Shown: positions 14,755-16,610 of the stretch, one piece after another
Layout: every line of letters begins with the position of its first letter
Position numbering within the stretch: position 1 is the stretch's first letter
NCBI GenBank assembly: GCA_014860175.1
Contig: JACZKF010000035.1
Location: forward strand, 1 to 16,610
DNA from: Desulfuromonadales bacterium
Lineage (GTDB): Bacteria > Desulfobacterota > Desulfuromonadia > Desulfuromonadales > JACZKF01
Length of the DNA stretch: 16,610 nt
Direction: 5' to 3'
Notes under the pieces: generated by a model
The model's database searches: none
Seen by the model: the letters and a program-made list of their open reading frames with translations, nothing else
Told to the model about the DNA's origin: nothing
Made by a program: the position numbers and the translations under genes

Positions 14755-15814
14755 TGCAACCCCCCCGCCGGTCGAGCCCCAGGCGCTCTGCAGCCGCATC
14801 GACCACCGCCAGAATCAACTCCTGATAGGGCATTCCGGCCGCCCGTGCCGCCTTGGGAAAGCAGCTGTTTTGTTCCGGCCGTGGGAGGATGCCGGGGAGT
14901 GGATTGAGTTCGATGATCTGCGGCAGCCCCCTGGCGTCGAGACGGACGTCGATGCGGCACCAGTCCCGACACCCCAAAACCTTAAAAGCCCGTCGGCACA
15001 GCTCCTCGATCTGCCGCTGCAACAGCGGTTCGAGGGGGGCGGGGCAGCTGAAGATCTCCAGCGGCTGCTCCTCCGTGTCCCAGATCCATTTCGCTTCATA
15101 GGAGTAGATGGGGCTGACGCCGGCCGGCAGGGTGTCGAGGTTGATCTCGACGATCGGCAGCACCTGCAGGGTCGAGCCGTTGCCGAGGAGGGCGACGGTG
15201 AACTCGCGGCCGGGGAGAAACTCCTCGACCAGCGCCGGTTGCCGGTAGGTGTCGAGGACCCATTCGAGCTGGCGGACCAGAGACCGCCGATCGTGCACCA
15301 AGGCCTTGTCCGTCACCCCTTTGCTGGAGCCTTCGAGGATCGGCTTGACCATCAACGGGTAGCGCAGGCGCGCCGGAATCTCCGCCAGGGAGTCGACGGT
15401 GAAGAAGCGCGGGGTCGGCACACCGTGGCAGGTCAGGACCTCCTTGGTGCGCCGCTTGTCGAGGCAGATGCCGAGAGTGACCGGATCGCTGCCGGTGTAG
15501 GGGAGTCCCAGCATGTCGAGCATGGCCGGGATCTGCGCTTCCCGGCTGGCGCCGAGCAACCCCTCGGCCATGTTGAAGACCAGATCGGGACGCAGGCGAC
15601 GGAAACTGTCGAAAGCATCGAGGTCGGCCTCCACCAGGGTGACCTGATAGCGGCTGGCCAAAGCTGCTTCGACTGCCTGAATGGTCTGCAGGTCATCCCA
15701 TTCGGCGTAGATGTCGGTGCCAGGTGAACCGGGGGGTTCCGCGGGAGGTTCGGCCGAATCCTGCTCGCGAGCGGATTCGCGCCTGAGATTGAAGGCGAGA
15801 GCGACGTGCATCAT
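14732..15814 (-). CDS. ATP-grasp ligase, D-Ala-D-Ala-ligase-like (first copy)
   Basis: 360 residues, first gene of the operon. It has the Ddl-type ATP-grasp fold: K157 (LMVKP), the Ddl-like lid EGSSKGV (161-167), LVEEF hinge (195-199), D289 (RIDVRL), E302 and N304 (IELNPLPGILP). Residues about 11-40 hold a Pro/Glu/Ser-rich insertion that is absent from its paralogue. The NPLPG element resembles the Ddl NTxPG loop more closely than the second copy does. Substrates are not predictable. A nearby lysine aminomutase makes beta-lysine a candidate amine or carboxylate donor. It begins ATGATG after AAGGGG (2 to 3 nt ambiguity in the start). The ribosome site lies in a long inverted repeat with the leader. 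A housekeeping Ddl is the alternative, but no murein genes are near. Confidence 0.85.
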   Translation of the reverse strand: MMHVALAFNLRRESAREQDSAEPPAEPPGSPGTDIYAEWDDLQTIQAVEAALASRYQVTLVEADLDAFDSFRRLRPDLVFNMAEGLLGASREAQIPAMLDMLGLPYTGSDPVTLGICLDKRRTKEVLTCHGVPTPRFFTVDSLAEIPARLRYPLMVKPILEGSSKGVTDKALVHDRRSLVRQLEWVLDTYRQPALVEEFLPGREFTVALLGNGSTLQVLPIVEINLDTLPAGVSPIYSYEAKWIWDTEEQPLEIFSCPAPLEPLLQRQIEELCRRAFKVLGCRDWCRIDVRLDARGLPQIIELNPLPGILPRPEQNSCFPKAARAAGMPYQELILAVVDAAAERLGLDRRGGCNERRHLL

Positions 15815-15815
15815 T

Positions 15816-15930
15816 AACCCCTTTTTGTGAGCCAGAAATCAGTGCGTTTACCCCGGTAAGGGGGACGGTTCGTTCGTGGGGTCCAGGCAGCCGGGAGGCC
15901 GGCGGTGGCTTAAAAAGGGGTTGCTTTTTA
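15816..15930 (-). promoter_or_regulatory. Leader element able to sequester the operon's ribosome site
   Basis: AACCCCTTTTT (15816-15826) and AAAAAGGGGTT (15912-15922) are perfect 11 nt inverted repeats about 85 nt apart. In the minus-strand RNA the proximal arm AAAAAGGGGUU is the Shine-Dalgarno region 1 nt before the ATGATG start. The distal arm also lies in a competing local hairpin (UAAAAAG / CUUUUUA, 15930-15911). Small hairpins (TTACC/GGTAA near 15848, GCCGG/CCGGC near 15892) sit between. No known riboswitch class was recognised. Confidence 0.5.
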
Positions 15931-15978
15931 CGCGCGTCGTCTTGTGCGCCCGGACCGGAACGCATGACCATCGATGCT

Positions 15979-16007
15979 CGTATACTCCCCTTTATTTATC
16001 ATGTCAA
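15979..16007 (-). promoter_or_regulatory. Promoter of the ATP-grasp/GNAT/kamA operon
   Basis: Minus-strand TTGACA (16007-16002), a perfect -35, is followed after 17 nt by TATACG (15984-15979). Transcription would start near 15972, leaving a leader of about 157 nt before the ATG at 15814. Confidence 0.7.
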
Positions 16008-16240
16008 CGGGAAAAAACAAACCGGAAAAAACTTTGAATAAACAATGGGTTCTGTTGGCTGCCCAGGGCCTCGGACGAGGGTCCAGGAGAGCTGTCCGCA
16101 AGTCCCCGGGCAGCTGCTTTCTCCCGGGCTGAGGTCAAGTGGGAAGAAGGGGTGGCGAAGGCGGGAGGAGGTTGGCCCGTCGTCGGGGTGCGGCGGCTCG
16201 ACGACCATGGGGACGACCAGGGGAAGTCGCCCTGTTTGCT
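16008..16240. other. Non-coding stretch with hairpin potential, unidentified
   Basis: Together with the leader to its left, this is the only gene-free gap above 300 bp (15815-16292). The open frames here have no family features. The plus strand has several possible stems: AGCTGTCC (16089-16096) with GGGCAGCT (16108-16115), CCTCG/CGAGG around 16069-16080, and GTCGTCG (16179-16185) with CGACGAC (16199-16205). It also has a purine-rich, G-rich run at 16139-16172. No match to 6S, SRP, RNase P or tmRNA was recognised. It could hold a small RNA or only be GC-rich spacer. Confidence 0.3.
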
Positions 16241-16241
16241 G

Positions 16242-16271
16242 TTTACTTCGTGCTTTGGCCTCTGTTAGACT
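16242..16271 (+). promoter_or_regulatory. Candidate promoter for the XRE-type gene
   Basis: TTTACT (16242-16247) is followed after 18 nt by TAGACT (16266-16271). The start would be near 16278, about 15 nt before the ATG. Visual match only. Confidence 0.4.
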
Positions 16272-16292
16272 CCGTCATCCGAGGGAGGACAC

Positions 16293-16610
16293 ATGCCCAT
16301 TGATCTTAACCCCACGGTGTGCCTGGATGGGACAGCCATTCGGCGCATCCGCGAGGAAAAGAAACTCACCCAACTCTATGTCGCCAAGGTGGTCGGGGTC
16401 ACTACCGACACGGTCTCGCGCTGGGAAAACAACCGCTACCCTTCCATCAAGCGGGATAACGCCCTGAAGCTGGCAGAGGCTCTCGAGGTCTCGCTGGCCG
16501 ATATTCTGCAAAAGCCGCCTGCCGAACCGCCGCCCCCCGCTACCCACTCCCCACGTCGAAAACTGTCGAGGGCGCTGGGCTTGGGGCTATCTCTCCTGCT
16601 GCTGCTTGCC
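16293..16610 (+). CDS. XRE-type helix-turn-helix protein, probably membrane-anchored (partial, 3' end outside window)
   Basis: 106 codons are visible and the frame is still open at the window edge. Residues about 14-72 form an XRE/Cro-type helix-turn-helix: IRRIREEKKLTQLYVAKVVG, then TTDTVSRWENNRYPSIK as the recognition part, then ALKLAEALEVSLADIL. A proline-rich linker follows (KPPAEPPPPATHSPR), then basic RRKLSRA and the start of a hydrophobic segment (LGLGLSLLLLLA). This order (cytoplasmic HTH, positive-inside residues, membrane span) resembles RodZ-like or other membrane-tethered HTH proteins, whose outer domain would lie beyond the window. The ATG at 16293 has GGGAGG about 6 nt upstream. 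It is divergent from the ATP-grasp operon, so regulation of that operon is possible but unproven. Confidence 0.82.
   Translation, partial: MPIDLNPTVCLDGTAIRRIREEKKLTQLYVAKVVGVTTDTVSRWENNRYPSIKRDNALKLAEALEVSLADILQKPPAEPPPPATHSPRRKLSRALGLGLSLLLLLA

Noticed and set aside
13738..15814. Calling either ATP-grasp gene ddl (housekeeping D-Ala-D-Ala ligase)
   Set aside because: Lid and substrate-loop motifs deviate, there are two copies in an operon with kamA and GNAT, and no cell-wall genes are nearby.
15815..15972. Lysine riboswitch in the kamA operon leader
   Set aside because: I could not find the conserved L-box core sequences. Only the inverted repeats are supported.
16045..16180. Possible SRP (4.5S) RNA
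   Set aside because: A few segments look alike (GTTGG near the start, AGGTCA with GGAAG), but the invariant core GGTCAGGTCCGGAAGGAAGC is not there.
16045..16467. Plus-strand open frame of 140 codons across the intergenic region
   Set aside because: It runs out of frame through the HTH gene and has low-complexity, Arg/Gly/Ser-rich content typical of GC-rich spurious frames.

Overview
The window looks like chromosomal DNA from a GC-rich, Desulfuromonadales-type (former Deltaproteobacteria) bacterium. This is an inference from gene content: System II (CcsA/ResB) cytochrome c maturation, a bioW-bioF-bioH-bioC biotin operon under a BirA-type operator, a CBS/DRTGG family II pyrophosphatase, and a lysine 2,3-aminomutase cluster. 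No marker gene other than 5S rRNA is present to fix the taxonomy. No insertion sequences, CRISPR arrays or tRNAs were seen.

Layout. 1-180: 5S rRNA and its terminator, the end of an rrn operon. 307-3258, minus strand: ccsA and resB in tandem, then a separately promoted receiver-GAF protein whose receiver has lost the phosphoacceptor aspartate. 3337-7031, plus strand: the biotin operon bioW-bioF-bioH-bioC. Its promoter carries an excellent BirA-type palindrome over the -35 box, and the predicted transcription start falls on the bioW ATG. 7003-8474, minus strand: a translationally coupled arsR-type regulator and an RlmI-like rRNA methyltransferase, tail-to-tail with bioC. 8639-11173, plus strand: a secreted DUF3108-type protein, then a 550-residue manganese-dependent pyrophosphatase. 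Two opposed terminators (11267-11347) separate it from a minus-strand HAD phosphatase.

12176-15814, minus strand: a tight four-gene operon of two tandem paralogous D-Ala-D-Ala-ligase-fold ATP-grasp enzymes, a GNAT acetyltransferase and a lysine 2,3-aminomutase. The aminomutase keeps both aspartates that bind the lysine side chain, so beta-lysine is the probable intermediate. The ligases and acetyltransferase suggest it is built into an amide or acylated product. This is the best candidate in the window for an undescribed pathway. Its leader of about 157 nt can pair perfectly over 11 nt with its own Shine-Dalgarno region, with a competing local hairpin, which looks like a translational switch.

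16293-end, plus strand: the start of an XRE-type helix-turn-helix protein that appears to be membrane-anchored, cut by the window edge.

Functional links: BioC and BioH (pimeloyl-ACP route) and BioW (free pimelate route) both converge on BioF. CcsA and ResB together deliver and attach haem. KamA, GNAT and the two ligases probably form one pathway. Promoter calls rest on visual matches to the sigma-70 consensus only.
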